In this document: positions 1 to 8,831 of the stretch, piece after piece
Layout: each line of letters begins with the position of its first letter
Numbering within the stretch: the first letter of the stretch is position 1
Assembly: GCF_000143985.1 (NCBI RefSeq)
Contig: NC_014364.1
Coordinates: 1,302,001 to 1,366,000 of the forward strand
Source: Sediminispirochaeta smaragdinae DSM 11293
Lineage (GTDB): Bacteria > Spirochaetota > Spirochaetia > DSM-16054 > Sediminispirochaetaceae
DNA length: 64,000 nucleotides
Direction: 5' to 3'
Position numbers and translations under genes: made by a program
Notes under the pieces: generated by a model
The model's input: only the letters and a program-made list of their open reading frames with translations
Database searches by the model: none
Told to the model about the DNA's origin: nothing

Positions 1-95
1 CTGAAGATCCTGTTTATCACGTAACCAGCCATATCGTGTCGGATGTAGGAACCGGCAACCTTACTCAGAAATTCTTTGATGATATACAGGAATAA
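1..95 (+). CDS. C-terminal tail of an upstream gene, product unidentified (partial)
   Basis: The third forward frame is open from the window edge to a TAA at 93-95 and gives 30 residues ending in QKFFDDIQE. The stop lies one base before the preferred start of the next gene, so the two are probably cotranscribed. The tail is too short to assign. A sugar-binding or carbohydrate-active protein would fit the mannosidases that follow, but that is a guess from context. Confidence 0.6.
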   Translation, partial: EDPVYHVTSHIVSDVGTGNLTQKFFDDIQE

Positions 96-96
96 C

Positions 97-2184
97 ATGG
101 ACACCACGAAGCAAACTCACGTTCACATCGTTTTTAAATCACATCTTGATATTGGATTTACCGATCTGGCTCATCAGGTCGTTGATCAATATCTCCATTC
201 GTATATACCGGCGGCCCTCGAATTGATTGAGATGCTGGAAGAGGTTCCCGATGTCGATTTTTCCTGGACCACCGGATCCTGGTTGATCCAGCGCTTTTAT
301 GCATCTGCTACAACTTCCTGGAGATCTCGACTTGAGAAGGCGATAGCCGCACATAAGATCCACTGGCATGCGCTTCCCTTTACCATGCATAGCGAACTTG
401 CCACGGTGGATTTGTATAAAGAGGGGCTTGAAATTTCTAAGGAGCTGGACAGGCGTTTTGATAGGCACACCATCGCCGCGAAATGTACGGATGTACCCGG
501 TCATACGAAGGCGATCGTTCCTTTACTCAAAGCGTATGGGATCGAATACCTGCATATCGGTATTAATGCGGCCTGCTCCCCCGCAGAGGTTCCTGAACTT
601 TTTCGTTGGCACGCTGACGGAAAGGAGATCATTGTCAATTACCAATCGGGATACGGGAGCATCACCGAATTTGATCCGGCGCATACAGTCTTATATTTTT
701 CACATCAGCACGACAATGAACGACCTCCTTCGATTGGAGAGCTGAAAAAGCTGTATGAAACAATCCGTTTGCGATATCCCGATGCCCGTATCATCGCTTC
801 GGATCTTTCAAGTTTTGCAGAAACGATTCTTCCCTTTGCCGGGCAGCTTCCCGTGGTAAAGGGCGAAATCGGGGATACCTGGATTCACGGCGCCGCTTCC
901 GATCCCTTGAAGGTGGCAAGGTACCGTGCCCTGGCACGTTCTATTCCACAAATAAGAGAAACGGGCGATCCGGGAGAGCGGACGTTCACAAGGACCCTGC
1001 TGCTTGTTCCTGAACACACCTGGGGTATGGACCAGAAGCGTTTTCTTCCCGATTTCCTTTCCTGGAGCAAACCGGCGTTTCAAGCCGCCAGGAAGCGTGA
1101 TCTCATACCGCAAGATACGCTGCAAGAGGGTGTGCTAAGCTATACAAAGATTCCGCTTTCCTTTTATGACGAGCTCAAAGGCCGGTTGAGTTATCGCCTT
1201 TTCGAGCGCTCGTGGAAGGAACAGCGAGGCTATCTTGAGCAGGCGGTGGCGGCCTTGCAAACCGATCGTGCCCGGGATATAGCCTCAAAGGCCCTGAGAG
1301 AAACGGAGCCGAAGTGGCCGGATAACAGGGGCTTCACCCATTCGGAAGAGAAAAGAAGTTTTTCTTCAGGGAAGTGGCAGATTGAGGTAGACGCTGCAAC
1401 GGGGGCCCTGCTTCGCTGTTATCACGGCGGCTCACGGCTTGAGCTTGCATCCCCCGGGGAACCCTTTTGCCGATACCGATACCATGTCCACGATCACAGG
1501 GAGTTTTCCCGGTTCTTTTCCTCCTATCTTCTGCCCGACGAGAGCCATCACGAGTGGTCTCTGCCCGATTATACAAAGCCGGGCCTCTCCCGGGTCGCCG
1601 ACCTGCGATCTCTTCAGTTCCTTCCTATCCGGGCCGCCATATGGTATCGCGAGGGTGAAGAGTGCTTTACACTTCATGTATGTACGCAGATGCCCGAGGA
1701 GGCGGTAGAGACGTACGGGGCGCCGGCGGAGGTGGCTCTCTCTTATCAGTTTAGCCACAGAAAACCGACCTGCCTGGCGGCGCTTCACTGGAGGAAGAAA
1801 GAGGCATCCAGAATTCCTGAATCCTCATGGCTTGAATTCCATCTGCCTAGCTGCTTTCAGTCACTCAAACTCTCGAAAATGGGAATGCAGATCGACCCTG
1901 CCGAGGTCGTTCGGCAGGGAAATCGAGCTTTGCATGCCATAGACGACCACCTCGATATCACGCTGCGCGATAGGCAGGACCTTTTGCGGGTTTGCTCTCT
2001 CGATGCTCCGGTGGTTTCCCTCGGTCGGCCGAGAATTCTGGAGTTCGATCGCATGCTTCCCGATCTCCGGCAGGGAATCTTTTTTAATCTTCACAATAAC
2101 CTTTGGGGGACCAATTTCCCGATGTGGTATGATGATGATGCACTATTCCGTTTCTCCTTTTCGCTGACAGAGGAGCAGACATGA
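97..2184 (+). CDS. DUF5054 / GH38-like glycosidase
   Basis: Protein of 695 residues resembling the DUF5054 group, whose N-terminal half is related to GH38 alpha-mannosidases. A His-x-Asp pair near the N-terminus (KSHLDIG, His16 and Asp18) matches the GH38 metal-binding motif, and CTDVPGHT further on sits where GH38 carries its nucleophile region. No signal peptide is visible, so it is probably cytoplasmic. In-frame TTG (76) and ATG (79) starts exist, but AGGA at 88-91 is correctly spaced for the ATG at 97, which also clears the preceding stop. The gene overlaps the next by ATGA, so they are translationally coupled. It probably trims alpha-mannosides; the exact substrate is unknown. Confidence 0.75.
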   Translation: MDTTKQTHVHIVFKSHLDIGFTDLAHQVVDQYLHSYIPAALELIEMLEEVPDVDFSWTTGSWLIQRFYASATTSWRSRLEKAIAAHKIHWHALPFTMHSELATVDLYKEGLEISKELDRRFDRHTIAAKCTDVPGHTKAIVPLLKAYGIEYLHIGINAACSPAEVPELFRWHADGKEIIVNYQSGYGSITEFDPAHTVLYFSHQHDNERPPSIGELKKLYETIRLRYPDARIIASDLSSFAETILPFAGQLPVVKGEIGDTWIHGAASDPLKVARYRALARSIPQIRETGDPGERTFTRTLLLVPEHTWGMDQKRFLPDFLSWSKPAFQAARKRDLIPQDTLQEGVLSYTKIPLSFYDELKGRLSYRLFERSWKEQRGYLEQAVAALQTDRARDIASKALRETEPKWPDNRGFTHSEEKRSFSSGKWQIEVDAATGALLRCYHGGSRLELASPGEPFCRYRYHVHDHREFSRFFSSYLLPDESHHEWSLPDYTKPGLSRVADLRSLQFLPIRAAIWYREGEECFTLHVCTQMPEEAVETYGAPAEVALSYQFSHRKPTCLAALHWRKKEASRIPESSWLEFHLPSCFQSLKLSKMGMQIDPAEVVRQGNRALHAIDDHLDITLRDRQDLLRVCSLDAPVVSLGRPRILEFDRMLPDLRQGIFFNLHNNLWGTNFPMWYDDDALFRFSFSLTEEQT

Positions 2185-5100
2185 AAAAGACAAACCATAC
2201 GATCTTTCCTCAGCTTATCGGGGAGCGTATTTCGGCATATGCAAAACGTGCGGCGGAGAAGATGTGGGTGTTGCTTGAAGAGCCGCAATTCTCGATTCAA
2301 ATAGGGGCGGCCGAAAGTGAAACACCGGAGACGCTTCGGTATCGTCCCCTGAGACAGGGAGAAATCTATGCCGAATGGGGCTGGGGCGGTTTGTGGGGAT
2401 ACCTTACACTTCCGAAGGCTCTTGACGAAGATCCTCGCTATCTTTTCCTTCGGATACAGGGAGAGTGTACCATCTATCATCGGGGTGTTGCATACGCCGG
2501 TATCGATACGGCTCACCCCTATGCACGGATCCCGGAAGATGCGAGCGAGCTATACGTTTGGTGCGGAACCTATCAGACGGGGCTGTGGATGAGAGAAGGA
2601 GAAACGCAGTTTCCCTTTCCGATCGGAAGATCACTAGTGTACGGCGGAGCCTCTCTTGTCAAGAAAGATCCCTTGTACTGGGAATTTTATCACAGGCTCT
2701 CGTTTCTGGACGACCAGGTGACCACGCTTCTGGCTGAGTATGGAATCAGAAATAAAACGAACGAATACCATACAACGCTTCACCGCATACCGCCGGGCCT
2801 TAGAAGGCTGCTGCAAACCGCTGCAAAGGCTCTTGATATCTATGATCGCTGCGGAGCATCCGAGGCCTTGAAAGCGCTTCGCTCCACGGCTGCCTCTTTT
2901 CAAGGCGACTTTTTTTCCGGTCGTATTGCCGCCGTGGGAAATTCCCATCTCGATTTGGTATGGCTCTGGCCAAGGTCGATCACACATAAAAAGAATATTC
3001 ATACCGCAAGTACGCTGGTCCGGCTTCTTGAGACCTATCCGAAGATGCGTTTCACCTTCAGTCAGCCCTATTTAATCGAGCAGCTAAAAGACGAAAGCCC
3101 GGCACTCTATTGCCAGATGCGACATTTCATAGAGAATGGCAGGCTCGAGCTTACCGGAGGGATGTATGTAGAGTCGGATACCCTGCTGCCCTGCGGGGAA
3201 GCACTTGCCCGTTCTTTTGTGCTCGGTCAACAATTCTTCCTCAAGGAGACCGGCACTTACTCCACCATTCTTTGGCTTCCCGATGTGTTTGGATATAGTC
3301 AGTCGATTCCCCAGATTGCCGTCGCTGCAGGCTGCCGCTATTTTTTCACAACAAAACTCTCCTGGTCTGCCCTTCATCGCTTCCCCTATACCAGCTTCAT
3401 CTGGAGTTCCCCGGATGGATCACAACTGATAGCCCATCTATCACAGGTCGGCTATGAATCGCGGGCAAATTGCGGGGAACTTCTACAGTGCAGCTATACC
3501 AATCAACAGGCGGGAATCTGGGACACCTCCTTGCTTACCTATGGCTTTGGAGACGGTGGCGGGGGCGTTACCGAGGAGCAGTGTGAACGGATCGCCCTTG
3601 CTGAATCCGCCCCCGGCATTCCTGTAACGTATCCTTCACGAGCCGATGATTTTTTCCGGGAGCTTTCCATATATGCGGATGATCTTCCCGTCTATAAAGG
3701 TGAACTCTATCTCGAATATCACCGTGGATGTTATACCACCGCCCGCACGATGAAATCTGCATATCGGAGTGTGGAGAAGGGCTTGCAAACCCTTGAGGCC
3801 GCCGCCTGCGCGGCTGGAACTCGCTATGATACCGCAGCTTTTTGGAAACGGCTTGTTTTTATGCAGTTTCATGATGCGCTTCCGGGAAGTAGCATATCCG
3901 AGGTCTACAAAGAGCTGATTCCCGAGCTTCTTTCGACGGCCGAGGAGCTTGCGCATGAGGCAGAAACCTTACTCGAAGGTGAGGGACAATTCCTATCATG
4001 CTTCAATCCCCATGCCGTCGATACGATCCATCCGATTTCCTTGTCGCAAGAAGAGCTTGGGAAAATTCAGAAAAGGGATGGAGGAGTTCCCTGGCAGCTC
4101 CTCTCTGACGGCTCTTCGATCTCGCTGCTGCATCTGGAGGCTTTGGAGGGCAAGCGGATAATCCTGGATTCGAAGCCTCTCGACTCCGCATTGCTGGGGA
4201 GAGCGCTGCAGACCGATCCCTATTCGGTCGCGTTGGACCAGGTGCGCGTGGAATTTTCCCGGGAAAGCGGAATGCTTGCGGCTCTTGAGATAGAGGGAAT
4301 ACCGCTTCTGGTTCGTGAAGGCTTTTTCTCGTTGCATGCAGACCGTCCGAGCGATTTTGAGGCATGGGAGATCGACTATCATAGCTCCTGGGGAGAGAGG
4401 GTTGACGCTTCTGGCTCCCTTACCGTGACGGAATCGGGGCCGTTGATGGTTCAGATTACATCCTCAATATCGATCGGTGCGGAAAGCAGCATGGATGTCC
4501 GTTACACACTGTACAAGGACCTGCCCTATCTGTTTATTTCCCTCGATATCGATTGGCGTGAGCGCTATTCCCTCCTTACGTATACCATCCCGACCGGATA
4601 TAAGGGGCGATGGGCACGATTCGGAACCCCTTTCGGCAGTATCGATCGCTCGGCCCAGAGCGGTTCGACGGAACATGAGGCCCATTGGGAGGATCCTGCA
4701 AGCCGCTGGGCGGCAATTACCGACGGTATGGGCCGGGGGCTTGCCGTGATATCAGAATCTACCTATGGGTGGCGGATCAGCGATGGAGATCTTCGCCTTT
4801 CTCTGATCAGGTCCGTTCACTCTTCCGACGATAAGAATCCCGGCGTCTCTACCGACTTCCCTGATATCGGCCGTCATACAATTCGCTTTGCCATTGGTAC
4901 ATATCAAGGCCGCTGTTCGGACGGCCGTCCGAACAGTGCGCAGGCCGCCGATCTTTTGTATACTCCTGCATTGACCTACACCGGCGACGGGATAGCAAGC
5001 TTCCTGCACTGGATCGACACTGGCTCCCTGGCTGTCGGATGGATAAAAGAGTGCGAAGAGGCGAACGGTATCATCATACGGTGTCATGAATGTGCGGGCG

Positions 5101-5261
5101 CGGAAGGGGTCGCAAAACTCTCCTTTTCTTTACCTTACGGACTGGCGGAGTTCGTCGACCTGCTCGAACGTCCACAGAGCGAATTAGCGATTGTCCGAAA
5201 CCAGGTGTCGATACCCTATAAGCCCTATCAATTGATTTCACTTCGTCTTTCTTTTTTGTAG
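2181..5261 (+). CDS. Alpha-mannosidase, glycoside hydrolase family 38
   Basis: A 1026-residue GH38 alpha-mannosidase of normal family length. The zinc and catalytic residues are visible: GNSHLD (His256, Asp258), the nucleophile Asp368 in WLPDVFGYS, and His564 in MQFHDALPG. A beta-sandwich domain typical of the family follows. No signal peptide is seen, so it should act on mannose-containing oligosaccharides after uptake. It starts inside the stop of the DUF5054 gene (ATGA), forming a two-enzyme mannoside unit. Transcription leaves the gene straight into a short inverted-repeat element that begins one base after the stop codon. Confidence 0.9.
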   Translation: MKKTNHTIFPQLIGERISAYAKRAAEKMWVLLEEPQFSIQIGAAESETPETLRYRPLRQGEIYAEWGWGGLWGYLTLPKALDEDPRYLFLRIQGECTIYHRGVAYAGIDTAHPYARIPEDASELYVWCGTYQTGLWMREGETQFPFPIGRSLVYGGASLVKKDPLYWEFYHRLSFLDDQVTTLLAEYGIRNKTNEYHTTLHRIPPGLRRLLQTAAKALDIYDRCGASEALKALRSTAASFQGDFFSGRIAAVGNSHLDLVWLWPRSITHKKNIHTASTLVRLLETYPKMRFTFSQPYLIEQLKDESPALYCQMRHFIENGRLELTGGMYVESDTLLPCGEALARSFVLGQQFFLKETGTYSTILWLPDVFGYSQSIPQIAVAAGCRYFFTTKLSWSALHRFPYTSFIWSSPDGSQLIAHLSQVGYESRANCGELLQCSYTNQQAGIWDTSLLTYGFGDGGGGVTEEQCERIALAESAPGIPVTYPSRADDFFRELSIYADDLPVYKGELYLEYHRGCYTTARTMKSAYRSVEKGLQTLEAAACAAGTRYDTAAFWKRLVFMQFHDALPGSSISEVYKELIPELLSTAEELAHEAETLLEGEGQFLSCFNPHAVDTIHPISLSQEELGKIQKRDGGVPWQLLSDGSSISLLHLEALEGKRIILDSKPLDSALLGRALQTDPYSVALDQVRVEFSRESGMLAALEIEGIPLLVREGFFSLHADRPSDFEAWEIDYHSSWGERVDASGSLTVTESGPLMVQITSSISIGAESSMDVRYTLYKDLPYLFISLDIDWRERYSLLTYTIPTGYKGRWARFGTPFGSIDRSAQSGSTEHEAHWEDPASRWAAITDGMGRGLAVISESTYGWRISDGDLRLSLIRSVHSSDDKNPGVSTDFPDIGRHTIRFAIGTYQGRCSDGRPNSAQAADLLYTPALTYTGDGIASFLHWIDTGSLAVGWIKECEEANGIIIRCHECAGAEGVAKLSFSLPYGLAEFVDLLERPQSELAIVRNQVSIPYKPYQLISLRLSFL

Positions 5262-5404
5262 TGTTCCGAATCCTGGTGATACACATGCCATTTTGCAGGT
5301 AAAATACTTGCTTTTATGCTGTTGCTTACTTTTTTTAGGGTATGGCTTTTCAGTTGGTTGTGTGAAAAGGAATTACGTTTCCCCAACCACCAGGATTCGG
5401 AACA
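5262..5404. mobile_element. MITE-like element, 143 bp, with 17-bp terminal inverted repeats
   Basis: TGTTCCGAATCCTGGTG at 5262-5278 is repeated as a perfect inverse at 5388-5404. The element is flanked on both sides by GTAG (5258-5261 and 5405-5408), a candidate 4-bp target duplication. There is no transposase or credible ORF inside. It looks like a non-autonomous deletion derivative of an insertion sequence. The left GTAG provides the TAG stop of the GH38 gene. A closely related palindrome lies at 8018-8060 and a diverged single end at 17636-17668. Confidence 0.7.
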
Positions 5405-5430
5405 GTAGATAAAGTGGCCGTGCAAGCCAC

Positions 5431-5459
5431 TTGCAAGCGCGATATATGGATGATAAAAT
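5431..5459 (+). promoter_or_regulatory. Sigma-70-type promoter of the flavin reductase
   Basis: TTGCAA at 5431-5436 and TAAAAT at 5454-5459 are separated by 17 bp. The predicted start, near 5466, falls inside the palindromic operator that follows, as expected for a repressed promoter. Confidence 0.5.
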
Positions 5460-5462
5460 ATC

Positions 5463-5498
5463 GATATATAGTGAATGAGCGTTCACTCACTATATATC
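5463..5498. promoter_or_regulatory. Palindromic operator, probable TetR site
   Basis: A 36-bp near-perfect palindrome: arms GATATATAGTGA and TCACTATATATC enclose a core of the TGAATGA-CG-TTCA type, with only two mismatched base pairs. It covers the predicted transcription start and ends about 30 bp before the reductase ATG. TetR-family proteins bind such sites, and a TetR gene lies at 8141-8728. Confidence 0.65.
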
Positions 5499-5529
5499 AA
5501 TCTTTATAATGAGGGAGTGGAGAAACAAA

Positions 5530-7866
5530 ATGAGAAAGATAATCTCTTACATCCTGGCGGCTGTATTACTGCTGGCGTTTGCGGGGTGCGGCGGAGGTTC
5601 TACATCGGCTGCTAAGGAAGGCAGCTATACACCGGGTACCTACACCGCGACTGCAAGTGGGATGGGTACAGTGGCCGTCACAGCTACTGTTGATGCAAAC
5701 GGCATAACGGAGGTGGTTCTCGACCTCTCCGACGAGACCGAGAGTATCGGGCAAGTTGCTGGTGATACACTGAAGCAGCAGATCCTTGATACGCAAAGCG
5801 AGGCAATAGATGGAGTGACCGGTGCCACCGTTACCTCCTCAGCCGTAAAGTCGGCTCTTGGGGATTGCCTTAAGCAGGCAAGGGGAGACACATCCACAGC
5901 TGAGGCTAAAATGGCTCCGGGCAGCTATTCCGCCGAAGCCTATGGTTTCAACATAGGCTGGACAGACAAAGTGGCGGTTACCGTCAGCGACAGTGCGATC
6001 CTTTCCATTGCCTATGGTGACGATTGCGGAGACACACCACCTATGCTGGATACCGTGGAAAAGAGGCTTTTTCCACGTATCATTGAGGCCCAGTCTGTGG
6101 GCGTTGATGCTGTTACCGGTGCTACTGCCACCAGCAGTGCTGTCAAGGCGGCGGTAAAAGCGTGCCTGATCCAGGCGCTGGCTGCCGGCGGCTCAGATGA
6201 AAGCGCCATCGCAAAATTTTCGGCTGTCCCTAAAAAGAACGGTGGCAACGAGACGCTCAACACACAGGTGCTTGTCATCGGAATGGGCGGATCAGGTACA
6301 TATGTCGGCCTGCGTGCTGAAGAAGAAGGCGCGGATGTACTTACCATTGAAAAGCAGGGACGCTACGGCGGCACCACCGCTTTGACCTCTGAAATCATGT
6401 CTATCAATCCTAATCGTATCAAAGCGGCGTACAACAACGGCAAAGACTTCTGTGATGAGGACGCCATGTATAAGGCATGGCTTGCCTATGTAGATGGAGA
6501 CGCCAAGGTGGACATGATCGACCTGTTCTTCGCCAATTCCGGAGACGCCCTCGACTGGCTCGCCTTGGATCACGACATCCTCTTCGACTTTGATCCCAAG
6601 GTCGGTTTCACGCCTGCAGACGTTTACAAAGTGAAGTTCCAGTGGTACCCCAACACAAACCCCGATGCTCCGGGTGTTTTTGGTGCAAATAAGGCTGAGA
6701 TTGCCGCCGACTTTGACAAACTGGTTTCGGACTTCACCGCCCTGGGCGGGAAGTATATGTTGGAAACCGAAGCGTATGAGCTGATCTATGATGGAAATGG
6801 CGCGGTCATAGGTGCGAAAGCCAAAAATCTGGTGGACGGTACCGTGTATACCATCAATGCTGATGCCGTGGTTCTCGCCACCGGTGGTTTTCTGGGCAGC
6901 AGTGAGATGACCCAAAAGTATCTCTCCGACAACTATTATCCCCTTAAGGGGGCATGGAATATGTACGGTAGCTATGGCAACGACGGTAAGATGATCGAAA
7001 ATGCCATAGAAAACGGCGCAGCTACCTATAATATCGGTATGCCTCCTGAAGTGCATATGTCCGGGTCCGCTAAATTTATTCCTGCAAGCTACGGCTATGA
7101 GATACATGAGATCGAAGGTGCGATCGGCAGATTCTCCGGCGTACAGCGCGTCTGGTCTGTTGCCGATTTGCCCATGTACCTGGGTATTTCCGGCAATAGT
7201 CTGGCAGTCGGACGGGATGGTAAGCGTTTTACCGCAGAAACGGGTGTGGCCATGCTCGATCCGTGGATTGCGGGGCCGAACTATTACAGCATATGGAGTA
7301 CCGATCAAATCAACGATATTAGGGATAATGGCTTTAGGTATGATATGGATGGCGTGGCGGCCGCGTTCTTAGGCTACCTGGGCGCTATTCCACAGGGAAC
7401 ACCTCTTCCTGAAGCCTACGATGTTTTGGATACTGCCATAAAGCTTGGATATGTGTATAAGGCCGATACGATTGAAGAACTGGCCCAAAAGATCGGTGTT
7501 GATCCCGCCGCTCTGACCGCCACCGTGGGTACCTACAACGGCTATTGTGCAGCGGGTGAAGATAAAGATTTCGGCAAAGACCCCGGCTATTTGGAAGCCA
7601 TCGGCGACGGCCCCTATTATGCGGTCAAGATGGCCAGCTATAGTTACTGCACCTGCGCAGCCCTGGATGTGAATAGCGACCTGCAGGTACTTGATACCAA
7701 TGGGAATCCCATCGACGGCCTGTTTGCTGTTGGTGGCGACAGCATGGGAGTACTTTTCAGCGACAGGAAACCCTATGTGACCTTTGGCGGCGCAAATAAC
7801 GGCTGGGCGCTTACTTCGGCGTATATCTGCGGCAAGACCGTTGCAGACCACGTGGGAAGCAAGTAA
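5530..7866 (+). CDS. Lipoprotein flavin-dependent reductase with two FMN-binding domains and a fumarate-reductase-type FAD domain
   Basis: A 778-residue extracytoplasmic reductase. The signal peptide ends in the lipobox LAFAGC (Cys20). Two FMN-binding repeats follow, each with the ApbE-type flavinylation motif (VTGATVTSS with Thr100; VTGATATSS with Thr199). An FAD_binding_2 domain then starts at the GMGGSG dinucleotide motif near residue 251. This layout is that of fumarate/urocanate-reductase relatives, which use an organic acceptor for anaerobic respiration; the acceptor here cannot be read from sequence. The ATG at 5530 was preferred over one at 5509 because GTGGAG stands upstream and it gives a clean signal peptide. 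No haem motif and no ApbE gene is present in the window. The gene is bracketed by related inverted-repeat elements. Confidence 0.85.
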   Translation: MRKIISYILAAVLLLAFAGCGGGSTSAAKEGSYTPGTYTATASGMGTVAVTATVDANGITEVVLDLSDETESIGQVAGDTLKQQILDTQSEAIDGVTGATVTSSAVKSALGDCLKQARGDTSTAEAKMAPGSYSAEAYGFNIGWTDKVAVTVSDSAILSIAYGDDCGDTPPMLDTVEKRLFPRIIEAQSVGVDAVTGATATSSAVKAAVKACLIQALAAGGSDESAIAKFSAVPKKNGGNETLNTQVLVIGMGGSGTYVGLRAEEEGADVLTIEKQGRYGGTTALTSEIMSINPNRIKAAYNNGKDFCDEDAMYKAWLAYVDGDAKVDMIDLFFANSGDALDWLALDHDILFDFDPKVGFTPADVYKVKFQWYPNTNPDAPGVFGANKAEIAADFDKLVSDFTALGGKYMLETEAYELIYDGNGAVIGAKAKNLVDGTVYTINADAVVLATGGFLGSSEMTQKYLSDNYYPLKGAWNMYGSYGNDGKMIENAIENGAATYNIGMPPEVHMSGSAKFIPASYGYEIHEIEGAIGRFSGVQRVWSVADLPMYLGISGNSLAVGRDGKRFTAETGVAMLDPWIAGPNYYSIWSTDQINDIRDNGFRYDMDGVAAAFLGYLGAIPQGTPLPEAYDVLDTAIKLGYVYKADTIEELAQKIGVDPAALTATVGTYNGYCAAGEDKDFGKDPGYLEAIGDGPYYAVKMASYSYCTCAALDVNSDLQVLDTNGNPIDGLFAVGGDSMGVLFSDRKPYVTFGGANNGWALTSAYICGKTVADHVGSK

Positions 7867-7972
7867 TGCCCGGCATAGGACCTAAGCGGTCCTGAAAAGT
7901 AAGCGACTGCTGCAAACTATAAGGAACAAAGTTTCCCGGATAGTGCGTCTGACGCTTTTGTTCTTACCGTAA

Positions 7973-8012
7973 GGGGCTGTCTCATCAATAGGTGAGGTAG
8001 CCCCTCTTTAAA
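7973..8012 (+). terminator. Terminator of the flavin reductase gene
   Basis: GGGGCT at 7973-7978 pairs with AGCCCC at 7999-8004, extended through two wobble pairs by CTCA/TGAG, and is followed by a T-rich stretch. A smaller GGACC/GGTCC hairpin lies at about 7879-7893. Confidence 0.6.
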
Positions 8013-8017
8013 TTTAC

Positions 8018-8060
8018 CTACTGTTCCGAATCCTGCAATCACCAGGATTCGGAACAGTAG
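8018..8060. repeat. Palindromic copy of the 5262 element's termini
   Basis: CTACTGTTCCGAATCCTG (8018-8035) and its perfect inverse (8043-8060) flank a 7-base loop. The arms carry the same TGTTCCGAATCCTG end as the element at 5262-5404, so this looks like the two termini joined with almost no interior. The flanks here are inverted (CTAC and GTAG), not a direct duplication. The rest of 7867-8140 holds only hairpins and the TetR leader. Confidence 0.7.
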
Positions 8061-8140
8061 ATCACTTCCAAGAAACAAACTGGAATAATTATGAGACAGC
8101 AAGTACTATGAAATAAATCCTTAGGTACGGGAGATACATC

Positions 8141-8728
8141 ATGATAATAATGCCCACGGATGATACAAAGACCCGCATTATGAAGAGTACTATCCTTCTT
8201 TTTAACGAGTTTGGCCCTATGGCGCCTATGTCCAAAATCAGCGAAAGGGCGGGAGTTGCCGGGGGAACGCCATACAAGTATTTTAAGACCAAGGAAATGT
8301 TACTTCTTGAGACCTACTATTATGCTCGTAACAGCATAGAAAAAATAAACCGGAACGACCCGCTGGCACAAACATCTGCCGAAGGCATTATCAAGGTCAT
8401 TATTTTAGACATACTCCGCTGGTCCGCTCTTTATTCGGATGAGCACCAGTACGTGGAAAAGTACGAAGATTCGGTATGCTATAATTACTTCTCTGAGGAA
8501 TTCTCAAAACTGTACGTGGGCGTGATCAGGGAACTACATCTTTGGGAGCGTATTAGAAATGATGTGCGAGAAGACATCCCTGAAGTAGTTATCAGCAGGA
8601 TTATCTCTGTTCATTGCAGCGTATTTAGCCGCTACATGAGTAATTTTACTATGGACTTGGATGCTCCTGAAACGAAAGCGTTGATGGAGGCCTCGGCCGA
8701 TTCCATTTGGAACAGCATAAAAAAATAA
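8141..8728 (+). CDS. TetR-family transcriptional regulator
   Basis: A 195-residue protein with a TetR N-terminal helix-turn-helix (roughly residues 10-56, containing MSKISERAGVAGGTPYKYFKTKEMLL) and a helical ligand-binding domain without recognisable specificity. GGAG at 8129-8132 supports the ATG at 8141. It follows the flavin reductase on the same strand behind a terminator. The reductase promoter carries a TetR-style palindrome, so local repression with the reductase substrate as inducer is the simplest model. It ends at a strong bidirectional terminator. Confidence 0.85.
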   Translation: MIIMPTDDTKTRIMKSTILLFNEFGPMAPMSKISERAGVAGGTPYKYFKTKEMLLLETYYYARNSIEKINRNDPLAQTSAEGIIKVIILDILRWSALYSDEHQYVEKYEDSVCYNYFSEEFSKLYVGVIRELHLWERIRNDVREDIPEVVISRIISVHCSVFSRYMSNFTMDLDAPETKALMEASADSIWNSIKK

Positions 8729-8778
8729 ACCGACGAATCGCCGTGCATGCTAACCATTCACTCAAACAGAAGATATAT

Positions 8779-8815
8779 ACCCCTATTGATGAAAACGTTC
8801 TTCATCAATAGGGGT
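8779..8815. terminator. Bidirectional terminator between the TetR and GH4 genes
   Basis: A perfect 15-bp stem (8779-8793 with 8801-8815) and a 7-base loop lie between two convergent genes. T-rich sequence follows on the plus strand. Confidence 0.8.
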
Positions 8816-8831
8816 AATAGGGTTTGTTTGT

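Noticed and set aside
5228-5425. A 65-codon minus-strand frame spanning the MITE-like element
   Set aside because: Not transposase-like, spans both terminal repeats and runs into the GH38 gene; the element is judged non-coding.
6292-7308. A 338-codon minus-strand open frame
   Set aside because: It lies antisense within the FAD domain of the flavin reductase, has no ribosome-binding site or recognisable motif, and the plus-strand frame has clear domains.
8018-8060. Reading the palindrome as a simple transcription terminator
   Set aside because: The arms match the 5262-5404 element ends base for base, no T tract follows, and a better terminator lies just upstream at 7973-8012.
7917-8102. A 61-codon minus-strand frame between the reductase and TetR genes
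   Set aside because: It runs through a terminator and a perfect palindrome and has no ribosome-binding site.
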